Positions 1 to 8,851 are shown, counted from the first letter of the stretch. The stretch: 64,000 nucleotides of DNA from Dorea sp. D27 (GCF_001185345.1 NZ_KQ236746.1:147553-211552), one strand, 5' to 3'. The notes: generated from the letters alone by a model not told the origin. Translations and numbers: made by a program.

Positions 1-391
1 CGCGAAGTTGACGAAAATCTCTCGGAGGAATAAAGGAACTTCTGACCAAATCGAATTTATAAAGGTCAGCAATCCAGCGAGAATCTTTTTTGTCGGTCTT
101 CTTACCTTTAATAGCTTTCACATACTTAGGGTGAGTGAGACAGACGTCCATGTCAGCTTCAAGGTAATTAAAAATAGGAATCCAATATTTACCCGTGGAC
201 TCCATGCAAACATGATAGCAATCATTTTCAAGTAACCAATCGTGAAGTTTTTGGATATCGGAGTTGATGGTAGAGAACGTTTTCTGTTCATACTCAGATA
301 TTCCGTTTGAATCAGTGAAAACAATGGTAGCAACGATAAGTTTTTTGTGGACATCAACGCCACAACAGATGGGGTATTGCAGCTTTAGCAT
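1..391 (-). CDS. IS110-family transposase, N-terminal part (runs off window start)
   Basis: Reading the minus strand from the ATG at 391 gives an open frame to the window edge, beginning MLKLQYPICCGVDVHKK. It carries the DEDD-type catalytic signature of IS110 transposases: Asp in CGVDVHK, Glu in CMESTGKYW, and the paired Asp in KTDKKD. It aligns residue by residue with the N-terminus of the complete copy at 7278-8537 but is clearly divergent, so these are two different elements and not recent duplicates. An AGGTGG ribosome site lies just upstream. IS110 enzymes use a RuvC-like plus C-terminal serine mechanism; only the RuvC-like half is visible here. Whether the remainder is intact is unknown. 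Confidence 0.9.
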   Translation of the reverse strand, partial: MLKLQYPICCGVDVHKKLIVATIVFTDSNGISEYEQKTFSTINSDIQKLHDWLLENDCYHVCMESTGKYWIPIFNYLEADMDVCLTHPKYVKAIKGKKTDKKDSRWIADLYKFDLVRSSFIPPRDFRQLR

Positions 392-590
392 AATATCACC
401 ACCTAATCTTAGGAAAAGAAATAGCAACAGTGACTGTCAACCTGCGACTATTTAAACATGGTTTAATACCGATGATAAGAGTCCGGGCTCAATGTCCCAC
501 TTGTTTGTGCTTGAAAGGTTGACGGCACATATATATATATGCGGGGCCGAAAATAAATTCGCCACTTCTCCTCCCGTGCTCTGTAGTATG
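392..590 (-). ncRNA. IS110 non-coding end, probable bridge RNA region (copy 1)
   Basis: About 200 bases of non-coding DNA precede the transposase start and share patches with the same region of the second element: the AACAGTGACTG block, CGCCACT followed by CTCC, and a CTGTAGT block at the far end. IS110-group elements are known to encode a structured bridge RNA in this upstream non-coding end, which guides target and donor choice. The assignment rests on position, similar length and shared patches in the two copies. RNA folding has not been computed. Confidence 0.5.
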
Positions 591-690
591 CTGCTATTTC
601 ATACAACAATTATAAAATAACTGGAGGGTGGGCACAACCATTTTCATTACCTGTTTGTGCCTTGAGCGAAGCGAAAGGAATGTAGAATAT

Positions 691-1260
691 ATGAAAGATA
701 GAATTGAAATTTGTGGTGCAATAGCATCTGGGAAAACCACCATAGCAACGGCATTTTTAAATGTAGGTTACAAAACTGAATTTGAGGATTTTTCGAAAAT
801 TTCTATGTTAGATGATTTCTATTCCGAGCCACTCACTGTGTCATTTGAGACAGAGATATCTTTTACGTTGCAGCACTATTATCAAATTAAAAAGGCATTA
901 TGGAATAATGAGCATATTGTTTGCGATTTTTCATCTGTTGACGATTACGCTTTTGCATTATCAATACTAAATAAAGAAGAAATGGAAATCTACGATCGGA
1001 TTTTTGCATATATAGTTAGTCAAATAGATAAACCACAAAAACTAATTAAACTTAATGCCTCTTCTGATGAATTGATTAGAAGGATAAAAACGCGTGGTAG
1101 GGCGAACGAACAAAGTATTAATATGTCCTCGCTATTAAAGTTTGAAGAAAGTCTTAACATTGCAATCAAAAAGTTTTATGGAGGTATTCCATTAATAGAT
1201 ATAAATACGGAAAAGTATTCACCATCTGATTATCGCAAAGATTTTTTAGAGAGCTTATGA
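691..1260 (+). CDS. Deoxynucleoside kinase-like P-loop protein
   Basis: A 189-residue protein starting MKDRIEICGAIASGKTT; the start at 691 has a GAAAGGAA ribosome site about ten bases upstream, so the longer upstream reading frame is not used. The P-loop GAIASGKTT lies at the N-terminus, and an RxxxRGRxxEQ segment near residue 130 resembles the lid region of deoxyadenosine/deoxyguanosine kinases. The length fits this family, which phosphorylates salvaged deoxynucleosides in the cytoplasm. It sits alone between an IS110 end and a degraded acetyltransferase, so it is probably acquired cargo. Other small P-loop kinases remain possible. Confidence 0.6.
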   Translation: MKDRIEICGAIASGKTTIATAFLNVGYKTEFEDFSKISMLDDFYSEPLTVSFETEISFTLQHYYQIKKALWNNEHIVCDFSSVDDYAFALSILNKEEMEIYDRIFAYIVSQIDKPQKLIKLNASSDELIRRIKTRGRANEQSINMSSLLKFEESLNIAIKKFYGGIPLIDINTEKYSPSDYRKDFLESL

Positions 1261-1712
1261 ATACCATTTTGAAAAGACGAAGAACAATATGCATATTCAA
1301 GCCAGCATAAGACTTTTCATGTTTTAAGCTGGTTTTTATAATATCCATTTTCTCCACTCGACTATGCGATGTTATTGCATAAAATAATCTCGTTAACACA
1401 AACCGAAGTAAATGCAATAATAGAGTCATCTCACCGCATACGGAATGTGTGTTGTTGATGGAGAGGAAAGTGCGGTAAATCAAAGGGTTTCGGGGATTTG
1501 AGTAGGATATGCAGGTGTGCTTTTGTGGCTGATTAGGGTGAAATATATTCTTAGTTACCGTTGTGGTGTAAGGAAAATGAACATTTTGGCAAAAGGTTAG
1601 AATTCTATCAATTTTACTATTGTAGAAAATTATGATGGCCAAGGAGCATCCCGATTACACAAAAAGAACACTTTATAAGCCTATAGAACGGATATAAGTT
1701 TTGGATACAGAT
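1261..1712. other. Non-coding stretch without recognisable gene
   Basis: No reading frame here looks protein-like on either strand; the open frame on the minus strand overlaps the kinase gene and has low-complexity composition. A weak CCAGC...GCTGG pairing followed by a T-run near 1300-1340 could be a terminator for the kinase gene, but the stem is only about five bases. I see nothing else. Confidence 0.4.
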
Positions 1713-2045
1713 ATGAATATTTTTGCTGAATTACTTGCAACTCTCATAGTTAAATATATCGATAAAATTGATTTAGAAAGTTTACCTAATCCATTGCCAT
1801 CAGACCTACCAGAAAAATTAACAGAATAAATTGTAGGTATTATTGGAACAAGAAATAACGGCAAGCGCATAGCGTTGTTTTTTGTTGACAGTAGGTATCA
1901 GCGAAGAGGCATAAGGAAGTTGCTGTTACAGGCGGTGTTTGATTAAAGTGTATCGGATGAGATAACTGTCAATTCTTCGCTTTATCCCAAAGCAATCTAT
2001 CATCCTGTCAACATAGAAAAAGGTATAGGAAAAGAGTTTCGCTAA
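1713..2045 (+). pseudogene. GNAT acetyltransferase relic
   Basis: After an in-frame TAA at 1827-1829, the frame reads IVGIIGTRNNGKRIALFFVD, then YQRRGIRKLLLQAVFD, another stop, and then DEITVNSS. This is the typical GNAT pattern: beta-4 strand, the acetyl-CoA binding R/Q-x-x-G-x-G/R loop (here QRRGIR) and the ITVNSSPYA-type strand. At least two internal stops make it non-functional. The 38 codons before the first stop do not look like GNAT and may be a different fragment joined to it. No ribosome site of note. Confidence 0.6.
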
Positions 2046-2212
2046 AATGTATACTCACATTAGGGAAGCCCTTGCATTAAATAAGGATTGTAACTTAGAG
2101 TGATTTCTTTTACTATATTTCTAATTGGTACATCCTTTACTGGGTATTCTCCCAATATTTCCAAATTCATGATACAATAAAAAATAACTGATAAGAAAGG
2201 GGCAATTAATGT

Positions 2213-3157
2213 ATGGCATATAGTTTTTTAACTTTAGCAAAGGATGTGCTGGAAAAAGAAAACATCCCATTATCCATTGAAGAAATGTGGGATACCGCAA
2301 AGAATCTGGGACTTCTTGAGAAGCTATCTTCTTCAGGAAAAACACCAATCCGCACCCTTTCAGCCAGAATCTATGTTGATATAAAAAATAATCCAGACAC
2401 CATATTTGAACAGGTATGCAAACGTCCGGCAAAATTCTTTTTAAAAGGAAAAACTGCAGGGCTTAAAGAATATGAAGATAAGCAGAAACAGGAGAAGCGA
2501 CACCAGAAACATAAATTTGGAGAAAGAGCGTTACATATTCTACTGTCCAGCTTCGTAAATGCCGATGAGCATTTTAAATGCTCCACAAAAACTATTTACC
2601 ATGAGACATCCAAACGGGAAAAGAGCGGCAAGAATAAATGGCTGCACCCGAATATTGTCGGCGTACATTTCCCCTTTGAATCTTATACCGAGAATACACT
2701 CAAATTATTTGATATTCTAAAAGTAAACCCATATAAGCTGTATTCTTTTGAGATGAAGATTGATATCAACCTATCCAATCTCCGAGAATATTACTTCCAG
2801 GCTGTATCCAATTCCAGTTGGGCACATGAAGGCTATCTGGTGGCATTACATATTGCAGACGATCCGGAACTGATAGACGAAATGCGCCGCCTGAACAATG
2901 CTTTCGGAATTGGAGTTGTTCGGTTAGATGCCGAACATTTCATGCAAAGTGAGATCCTCTTTTCAGCAAAAGAAAAAGAATCGCTCGACTGGGATACCAT
3001 TAACCGGTTGGTAGACAGTAACCCTGATTTTAAGAAATTCCTCGATGATTTAATGGAGGACATCAAAATCGGAAAGATAAAAAGCCGATATGATGAGGTG
3101 TACCTGGAAGAGGAGCAGATGTATCAGTATGCTCAGAAAAACAGCATACTGTCCTGA
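2213..3157 (+). CDS. HrgA-like protein (HARE-HTH domain plus C-terminal nuclease-associated domain)
   Basis: A 314-residue protein. Residues 1-75 (SFLTLAKDVLEKENIPLSIEEMW ... TPIRTLSARIY) match the HARE-HTH winged-helix pattern that links chromatin or DNA-modification proteins. After a charged linker (about 80-130), the C-terminal part contains HPNIVGVHFPFE, an SFEMK segment and YFQAVSNSSWAHEGYLV, the pattern of COG2958/HrgA proteins, which are often found in variable restriction loci. The SFEMK and NSSW segments hint at a PD-(D/E)XK-like fold, but that is inference. It precedes an XRE/ImmA pair and is probably island cargo. The start follows an AAGGGGC ribosome site. Confidence 0.65.
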   Translation: MAYSFLTLAKDVLEKENIPLSIEEMWDTAKNLGLLEKLSSSGKTPIRTLSARIYVDIKNNPDTIFEQVCKRPAKFFLKGKTAGLKEYEDKQKQEKRHQKHKFGERALHILLSSFVNADEHFKCSTKTIYHETSKREKSGKNKWLHPNIVGVHFPFESYTENTLKLFDILKVNPYKLYSFEMKIDINLSNLREYYFQAVSNSSWAHEGYLVALHIADDPELIDEMRRLNNAFGIGVVRLDAEHFMQSEILFSAKEKESLDWDTINRLVDSNPDFKKFLDDLMEDIKIGKIKSRYDEVYLEEEQMYQYAQKNSILS

Positions 3158-3166
3158 CCACAAGTC

Positions 3167-3328
3167 CTAAAAGTCATTAATATCAAATACATTTTCATAT
3201 CCCCACCGCTCATTATTTGTCATGCGGCTGTGGATATTTCTATTTAATTTCAATCCAATAATATGTAAATCAGTTAGTTGACGAATAAATGTTCTGTTTT
3301 CTGGTAATGCTCTCCATATAAAATAATT
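3167..3328 (-). pseudogene. C-terminal fragment of an unrecognised protein
   Basis: On the minus strand an open frame of about 54 codons ends at a TAG (3167-3169). It reads plausibly as protein, including LPENRTFIRQLTDLHIIGLK and NERWGYENVFDINDF at the terminus. It has no start codon with a ribosome site and its upstream end meets the XRE gene promoter, so it is best seen as a truncated 3' end left when the neighbouring island genes arrived. I do not recognise the parent family. Confidence 0.4.
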
Positions 3329-3343
3329 CAGAGGAGATGAACC

Positions 3344-3733
3344 ATGAATACAGTCCAGAGGCTTAGATTCGGCAGATACGTGGAAACCCTGCGGAAAAGC
3401 AGAGGAAAATCCCTGCGTGAAACAGCCAAAGCAATAAAAGTATCCCCCCAGTATTACAGTGAGGTGGAAAAAGGAAGAAGCAGCACATTTACTGCTGAAA
3501 GACTCAAATTACTGTCTCAGTTCCTGCTGTTAAATGAGGAAGAATCCCATACCCTTTATGATGTAGCTGCCCAGTCCAGGACATCAAATGATGTGGTAAC
3601 CCCTCAGGATTGTGCAGATTATATGCTTAGTAATTCATATGTGATAGATGCTCTGCGCCTGTCGATGGAAACCGGAGCGGGTGAAAAGGAGTGGCGGGTA
3701 TTGCTGGATGAGCTTAGAGCAAGAAAGGGGTGA
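3344..3733 (+). CDS. XRE-family helix-turn-helix transcriptional regulator
   Basis: A 129-residue protein with an N-terminal Cro/CI-type HTH: FGRYVETLRKSRGKSLRETA, then KVSPQYYSEVEKGRSS. The remaining C-terminal half is alpha-helical with no clear catalytic motif. A strong GAGGAG ribosome site precedes the ATG. The next gene, seven bases downstream, is a degraded ImmA/IrrE peptidase, giving the familiar repressor/anti-repressor protease pair of integrative elements. Related TCAGT(T/C)AGTTG motifs lie upstream (3270-3280) and downstream of the pair (4409-4419) and may be its operators. Confidence 0.85.
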   Translation: MNTVQRLRFGRYVETLRKSRGKSLRETAKAIKVSPQYYSEVEKGRSSTFTAERLKLLSQFLLLNEEESHTLYDVAAQSRTSNDVVTPQDCADYMLSNSYVIDALRLSMETGAGEKEWRVLLDELRARKG

Positions 3734-3739
3734 TGGGCT

Positions 3740-4376
3740 ATGTATCAACCAAAATTGAAAAAGAAGAGAAATGGTATCCCGGTCATGAGTAAAAGCGAAA
3801 TGGATGCTCATGCTGAAAGAGTTCCTGTATATTTGCTGAAAGAGAGATGTGCCGATTATCTGTATGCAAAAAGGGGGACGTTGCTTATAGATAATACACT
3901 ACTCAGTGAGTAGAAGGAATACAGGCTGCAATCTACGAAAGGGCATGAGTGCGGGCACCTGGCTGTTCCATTCCGATTATTATACAAATGTTGATTGCAG
4001 AAGTTATGATGCCTATAAATCAGAACCGGAGTTAACCGGATGTAAAAAAACAGATATCGAAGGCGGCGAAGAACAGGCTGGGAGGAGAAGACTGCTTACT
4101 GACCATGATTGGCTTGAGCACCAATCCAAATATTTCAGTGCGGCAATCCTAATGCCGAAAACACCCTTTCTCACAGCGGTATCAGATTTACTGGAAAACA
4201 GTGGGCAGGATACAACTACTTTAGCAGAATCATTATCAGAGATATTTCATGTATCCCCTAGTTCAGCAAATATCCGTTTAGCACAGTTGGGTTTGAAAGA
4301 GTATATAGGCAGGATGGGTAGAAAGCAAGAAAAAGAACCCTTTCAATTATTTTCACAGATATCAGGCACTTTGTGA
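3740..4376 (+). pseudogene. ImmA/IrrE-type metallopeptidase, disrupted by several frameshifts
   Basis: The first frame runs from the ATG at 3740 (MYQPKLKKKRNGIPVMSKSE) to an in-frame TAG at 3911. The conserved continuation is spread over three frames within 80 bases: EGIQAAIYERA in one, the zinc motif HECGHLAV (HExxH) in the second, and FHSDYYTNVD onwards in the third. The rest, including WLEHQSKYFSAAILMPK, continues openly to 4376. An intact gene would encode the protease that cleaves XRE-type repressors. Here the lesions sit right around the catalytic helix, so no active enzyme is expected. Confidence 0.8.
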
Positions 4377-4404
4377 ACGGCAAAGTGCTGAATTTTAGGA
4401 TGTG

Positions 4405-4426
4405 GTGTCAGTCAGTTGGCTGACAC
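4405..4426. promoter_or_regulatory. Inverted repeat, candidate XRE operator
   Basis: GTGTCAG and CTGACAC arms flank an 8-base spacer, just downstream of the peptidase relic. The core TCAGTCAGTTG differs by one base from TCAGTTAGTTG upstream of the XRE gene, and a related motif in the opposite orientation lies at about 4459-4477. No T-run follows, so it does not look like a terminator. Confidence 0.35.
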
Positions 4427-4491
4427 ACCCAATGAACTCTTTATTTTTTTGATTATAGTGTCAACCAGCCAATTGATAGAAAAGGAAATGT

Positions 4492-4671
4492 ATGCAAATG
4501 AAAGAAAAAGTAAATTGCCCTGTTTGCAGGAAACGGGCGTTTGATATTTGTTCATCGCCAAAAGGTGAGATTTGGATTGAGCTGAAATGTCCTCATTGTA
4601 GGAATATCGTTCAAATCCACCACAAGGGAATCAATCCTTCTGAAAGATGTAAACAAGTATCAATAATTTAA
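4492..4671 (+). CDS. Small zinc-ribbon protein
   Basis: A 59-residue open frame beginning MQMKEKVNCPVCRKRAFDIC and containing CPVC and CPHC pairs about 28 residues apart, a four-cysteine zinc ribbon such as those in Com-like phage proteins and cysteine-rich KTR proteins. AAAGGAAATG precedes the start and can act as a ribosome site. A strong terminator follows at 4713-4757. It lies at the left border of the prophage segment. The role is unknown; RNA or DNA binding is only an inference from the fold. Confidence 0.6.
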   Translation: MQMKEKVNCPVCRKRAFDICSSPKGEIWIELKCPHCRNIVQIHHKGINPSERCKQVSII

Positions 4672-4712
4672 TAAATACTACTGAGCAACGGATCCGCATT
4701 AGCGAGATACCA

Positions 4713-4757
4713 AATAGCCGGAGTAAAGCGAAATATCAGCTTACTCCGGCTATTTTT
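4713..4757 (+). terminator. Rho-independent terminator
   Basis: AATAGCCGGAGTAA (4713-4726) pairs perfectly with TTACTCCGGCTATT (4741-4754), followed by TTT. The 14-bp stem with a 14-base loop closes the unit containing the small zinc-ribbon gene and insulates the following sigma-like gene. Confidence 0.85.
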
Positions 4758-4814
4758 ATGCCTATTTTTAGGTTGCTGCCACCGCTTTACTCGCCGGTAA
4801 AGAAAGGAGCAGCA

Positions 4815-5225
4815 ATGAAAATTAAGTATGAATTTGTCACAGGTGAGAGACTGGAAATCGAAGTGGAGGATAACATTGGGGAGATAGTGGTTGAAATGGA
4901 GGTAATGCAGTCCCGGCGGAACCGGACGGAAACACGAAGGCATAATTCGTATGAGTCGATGCAGGAGCAGCGGCCGGGGTATAATCCCCGGCAGTTTATT
5001 GATGAGAAGGCTGACATTGAACAGTATATTGTGGATTCGGAAGATTGGGAGCGCCTGCATCAGGCAATTAGGAAATTAGAAGCGAAGGATGCTTTAATTG
5101 TCCACAAATACTTTTTTGAGAATAGGACGATGTCTTAAATCAGCGGTGAATTAGGCGTTCCAGCTATGGCAATTTCAAAACGGCTGAAAAAAATCCCCGA
5201 TAAAATAAAAAAGTTCATGATTTAG
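4815..5225 (+). pseudogene. Sigma-70 region 4-like phage regulator with an in-frame stop
   Basis: The frame starts at 4815 after AGAAAGGAGC with MKIKYEFVTGERLEIEVEDN and reads to a TAA at 5136-5138 directly after FFENRTMS. The same frame then continues as ISGELGVPAMAISKRLKKIPDKI to a TAG at 5225, which is the HTH recognition part. Proteins of this kind in phages combine an acidic N-terminus, a helical middle (WERLHQAIRKLEAKDALIVH) and a C-terminal HTH. The stop removes the recognition helix, so the product cannot bind DNA normally. A one-base change from CAA or GAA would explain it. Confidence 0.7.
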
Positions 5226-5293
5226 TTTAAAAACGGGTTTTCCCGTGGCTATAAAGTAGAAACAAAAAATTTGAAAATGAAAGGAGTTTCTTA

Positions 5294-6700
5294 ATGACGG
5301 AAAAATCAAAATTATTTTGAAAACAAAAGAGAATCCCACAGAAGCTGCGTTAAAGCAGGGGAAGTGGAGACGGTGTCAGAGGAAAACATGGTCACCAATG
5401 CGGTGAATAACATTTTAGGGCTAAACCCGATGGGCGTGTTTTATGAAGCCGGAGACAGCATTGATGGGATTGAATGGAATAACAGCCTGCTTCCCATCTG
5501 TCCGAACATGATTGGCGGTATTCTGCTGTTCTCCCAGGCACTGCCGGAGGAAGCGGATTACATCTATGCAGCTTCCAGCAATCTTCCGGTCGCTTATGCT
5601 TCCAACAATGTCAACTCTACAGCAAATCTGGCAAGGGGAAGCATGAACCTGACGGAGAGCAAGGCGTTAGAAAACGGATACAAATTTGTCTGGGAATTTA
5701 CTCCCAGCCAGGGAAACGGCACGATTGCAGCGGTCGCCCTGACTAGTGCCCAGGGCGGAACGAATGGCTCTGGCAGCCAAGTGGGGGATGCCAGTACCTT
5801 TTTACAATTGAAAAGCATCCGTTTGGATGATTTGACCCAAGCGAAGCAGATGGTATTATTCGAGGCGGTAGAAGTGGATTTTGAGAATAACTTGCTGTAT
5901 TCCATCATATATCAGGATACCGGAGTCCGTATTCGTAAGGTGCAGATTCCTATTTTCAGTTGGGGTTGAATGAGAAGCTGGATGATACAACATATGTGGT
6001 TCTGGATGACCAGGTGGTTCAGACCAGTACGTTTCAGTTCCTGGGCAGCTATACTTTATATGGGGAGTTTCTGGATGGCGGTGATGGATATTGGTACGGT
6101 TTTTCTAATGAGGGGAATTCCTTTGGCAGTGCGACGATGGTATGAGCGAAGATTAAGAAAGAGGATTATTCCGTCACGGAAGGGCAGTGGACACTTTCCA
6201 ATGCCAAGCTGATGGATGTGGGCAACCGGGATGCAAATGGTTCATTTCCGGAGCGGGTGTTGAAATGCTGTATGCGGAATGGCTATTTATATGTAATGGC
6301 AAACAACAAGAAGGGCATCTATAAAATCAATACAGCGAATTCTTCTGATGTAACGTTGATACCCCTTGGATTTACTTCCAAATGGAAGCCACTGTGTGAG
6401 ACAGGGACTTGTGAAGTATACATGACGCTGATTGGGGATTTGATTGTAGGCGGGGATTTTCAGGTAACAGCGAATGATGCCATTATCCGCGCCCAGGGAA
6501 GTTCCCAGCTGAATGATGCGGCAACACCGCTGTTCCAGTATAAGAATTTTCTTTTAGGCTGGGGCGGCAGTTATGGGACAGAGTACCGGACGATGTATCT
6601 TTTGACGCCTTATCTGGCAACGATTAACAACCTGTCTTCGGCAGTGGTGAAGACGGTGGATAAGACGATGAAGATTACCTATACCCTGACACAGGAATAA
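5294..6700 (+). pseudogene. Phage tail/structural protein, multiply disrupted
   Basis: Pieces in three frames form one logical protein: GKIKIILKTKENPTEAALKQ near 5295-5362, then ETVSEENMVTNAVNNILG to about 5960, then LNEKLDDTTYVVLDDQVVQ to a TGA at 6143-6145, and in the same frame onwards through MDVGNRDANGSFPERVLK to TYTLTQE at 6700. That makes at least three frameshifts and one nonsense codon. The protein precedes the holin and is rich in beta-type segments, as expected for a baseplate or tail-tip protein. The family name is uncertain; the disrupted state is clear. Confidence 0.65.
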
Positions 6701-6726
6701 AACAGTTGATCAAGATTGGCATACAG

Positions 6727-6757
6727 GCAGCCTCCGGGCTGTTATTTTTATGCTTAA
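6727..6757 (+). terminator. Weak terminator before holin
   Basis: CAGCC/GGCTG with a short loop followed by TTATTTTT, between the structural relic and the holin start. The stem is short, so confidence is modest. Confidence 0.4.
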
Positions 6758-6776
6758 AAGTAAGGAGGACAACAGA

Positions 6777-7192
6777 ATGAAGGATGTTGCAAATACAATG
6801 CAGTTTATATTTGCCGCTATAGGCGGTGCGATTGGAGCGGTAATGGGAGGATTTGACGGGTTTTTACATGCACTGATTGTTGTGGGCGGGGTGGATTATG
6901 TAACCGGGGTGATGGCCGGGATTTTAAATAAGGAGCTTTCCAGCCGGATCGGGTTCCGTGGAATTTTTAAGTAATTGTGATCTTCTGCCTGGTGGCCGTG
7001 GCTCATATCATTGATACCCATGTGATTGGGAATGGAAGTGTGCTGCAAACGGCAGTAATTTTCTTTTACCTGTCAAATGAAGGGATTTCGATTCTGGAGA
7101 ATGCGGCCCATGTGGGCTTGCCAATTCCGAGGAAGCTGAAAGCAGTGCTGGAACAGATTAAGGAGGAAGATAAGTTTGAAACAAAAAAGTAG
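6777..7192 (+). pseudogene. Phage holin (TcdE/toxin-secretion holin type), frameshifted
   Basis: The start at 6777 has a TAAGGAGG ribosome site. The first frame encodes MKDVANTMQFIFAAIGGAIG and the loop VDYVTGVMAGILNKELSSRIGFRGIFK, then stops at 6972. The continuation VIFCLVAVAHIIDTHVIG and LSNEGISILENAAHVGLPIP is in the next frame to 7192. The whole matches the holin-4 family of small multi-helix membrane proteins that release the adjacent amidase. A one- or two-base loss at AAGTAATTGTG (about 6970) splits it between helices, so pore formation is unlikely. Confidence 0.8.
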
Positions 7193-7277
7193 AGGTTACC
7201 CAAGAACAATAGGACATAGGGAAATAAACCATCGTTAAAGGTGGTCTTGAAAAGTAAATATAGACATAACACACTAA

Positions 7278-8537
7278 TCAGGAAACAGAAGCTACATCAT
7301 CTTTGATGGTATATCCTCGTTGTTTAAGCAGATTAAGCGCTTGTGAAGTAGTCAAGACTTTTGATTCGTTCACAGGACGTTGTTCAAGAAAGCCCTCTGA
7401 TGTATAAGGTTTTAAATCTGTAAGTATGTGCCAGATAGCGGTCAGGAGCATACGACAGATGGCAATGACAGCTTTCTTGTGACCACGCCGTGCTTTGATA
7501 TGTCGATAACGGTTAGTAATTTCAGGATGTTTCTTGGATTTAATTAAAGCATTTGCAACTTGCACCAAAACTGGTTTAAAATAAGAACCAGCACGGGAAA
7601 TCCTAGTGGATTTGATTTTGCGATTGCTTTGGTCATTACGAGGACAACATCCAGCCCAAGAGGCGAGGTTTTTAGCTGTAGGGAAAACAGACATATCACC
7701 TCCGGTTTCAGAGAGCACCTGAATAGCAGTTAATGGGTTCTTATCGAATCCCGGTACGGTTCGGATAAGAGTAAGGGCTTCTTCGTATTTATCGCTGAGA
7801 CGAAAGATTTCCCGTTCTATTTCTGTTTTGTGCATTTCTAATTCATCGATGTGGTTAAGGCATTGTCTGAGTTTCACAGCCTGTTCTGTAGAGATAGCAC
7901 CATCAACAGCAGCCTGTATTTCTTCGATAGGAGTTTTACATTTGCCATCAACAAAAGGTGCTACATCAAAGTTTTCCCCAGGGTGTTGCAAAATCTGTTC
8001 CGTAATGGAACGAGAAGATTTACCAAATACATCAGAAAAGACATCATCTAGTTTTAGGTTAGATACGGTAAGACAATTTTGAGCACGATTTTTTTCACCG
8101 GTAATCATACAGGTGAGTTTATATCGGTATCTTACCAAATCTCTCAATTCACGGATGTCAGCAGGTGGAATAAAGGAAGGCTTGACCATTCCACACATAT
8201 ATAAATCGCAAATCCACTTGGCATCTTTACGGTCAGTCTTGTTGCCCTTTTGAGGCTTGGTATATTTGGGGTGGGAAAGAGTAATCCAGATCTTATTCTT
8301 CTCCAAAATATTAAAAACAGGAATCCAGTACTTGCCAGTTGATTCCATACAGACATCGGTACAATTATATTTGGCAAGCCAGTCACACAACTCTAGCAAT
8401 CCTTTGGAAAAGGAAGAAAAGCGAGCTTGCTTATACTCTGTACGGCTGTGGGAATCCGTAATACCAATGCAGGCAAAGATCCATGTTTTGTGGACATCAA
8501 GTCCACAGCAGTTATTTTTTAGAATTTTAAACGACAC
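7278..8537 (-). CDS. IS110-family transposase, complete
   Basis: A 419-residue protein. I place the start at the GTG at 8537 because it has an AGGAGG ribosome site seven bases upstream and matches the start of the other copy; the longer frame to 8588 lacks this. The N-terminal RuvC-like domain shows CGLDVHK, CMESTGKYW and KTDRKD. The C-terminal Transposase_20 domain shows LSETGGDMSVFPTAKNLASW, then GCCPRN and SRAGSYFKPVLVQ, with the serine expected in this region. The enzyme recombines a circular intermediate into a target directed by its bridge RNA. The element sits between the holin and amidase genes of the prophage. Confidence 0.92.
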   Translation of the reverse strand: MSFKILKNNCCGLDVHKTWIFACIGITDSHSRTEYKQARFSSFSKGLLELCDWLAKYNCTDVCMESTGKYWIPVFNILEKNKIWITLSHPKYTKPQKGNKTDRKDAKWICDLYMCGMVKPSFIPPADIRELRDLVRYRYKLTCMITGEKNRAQNCLTVSNLKLDDVFSDVFGKSSRSITEQILQHPGENFDVAPFVDGKCKTPIEEIQAAVDGAISTEQAVKLRQCLNHIDELEMHKTEIEREIFRLSDKYEEALTLIRTVPGFDKNPLTAIQVLSETGGDMSVFPTAKNLASWAGCCPRNDQSNRKIKSTRISRAGSYFKPVLVQVANALIKSKKHPEITNRYRHIKARRGHKKAVIAICRMLLTAIWHILTDLKPYTSEGFLEQRPVNESKVLTTSQALNLLKQRGYTIKDDVASVS

Positions 8538-8742
8538 AAAATAACCTCCTGGTGATTTATCATTATAAAACTGACAGTGACTGGCCATCCGGCAAAATCG
8601 AGTCGACTTTGGAAGAGATAAGTTTACGGGCTACGGAATGCGCCACTCATTGATGCCTTAACGGATGACCGACAAACATATAGCGATGCGAGGTTGCCGC
8701 TATACAGCCCCGCCACTCACCTCCACGTGTTCTGTAGTGTGT
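8538..8742 (-). ncRNA. IS110 non-coding end, probable bridge RNA region (copy 2)
   Basis: About 205 bases upstream of the transposase start are non-coding, the same length as in the first copy. Shared patches include GACAGTGACTGGCCATCC (versus AACAGTGACTGTCAACC) and CGCCACTCACCTCC followed by a CTGTAGT block. Conservation of patches between otherwise divergent elements fits a structured guide RNA. Folding has not been tested. Confidence 0.5.
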
Positions 8743-8827
8743 CAGTCTTATAAAAGAATCATATCAGAAGGAAAAAAGATTAGAAAGCGAAAAGCAGATA
8801 AAGGGTTTCATAACCCCATCGGTGCCT

Positions 8828-8846
8828 TTCGCAGAAAGGCGGATTA
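8828..8846 (+). promoter_or_regulatory. Hairpin overlapping the amidase ribosome site
   Basis: GCCTTTC-GCA-GAAAGGC forms a 7-bp stem whose right arm contains the AAGGCGG ribosome site of the amidase gene. Read-through transcripts could have translation reduced by it; this is an inference from the pairing. Confidence 0.35.
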
Positions 8847-8851
8847 TAGCG

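Larger units (their letters stand above)
7278..8742 (-). mobile_element. IS110-type insertion element
   Basis: It consists of the transposase gene and its upstream non-coding end. The element has no terminal inverted repeats that I can see, as is usual for this family, so outer limits are approximate; the downstream end lies somewhere in 7193-7277. Confidence 0.75.

Noticed and set aside
628..690. Longer N-terminus of the deoxynucleoside kinase-like protein
   Set aside because: The 21 additional residues lack family similarity and the ATG at 691 has the ribosome site.
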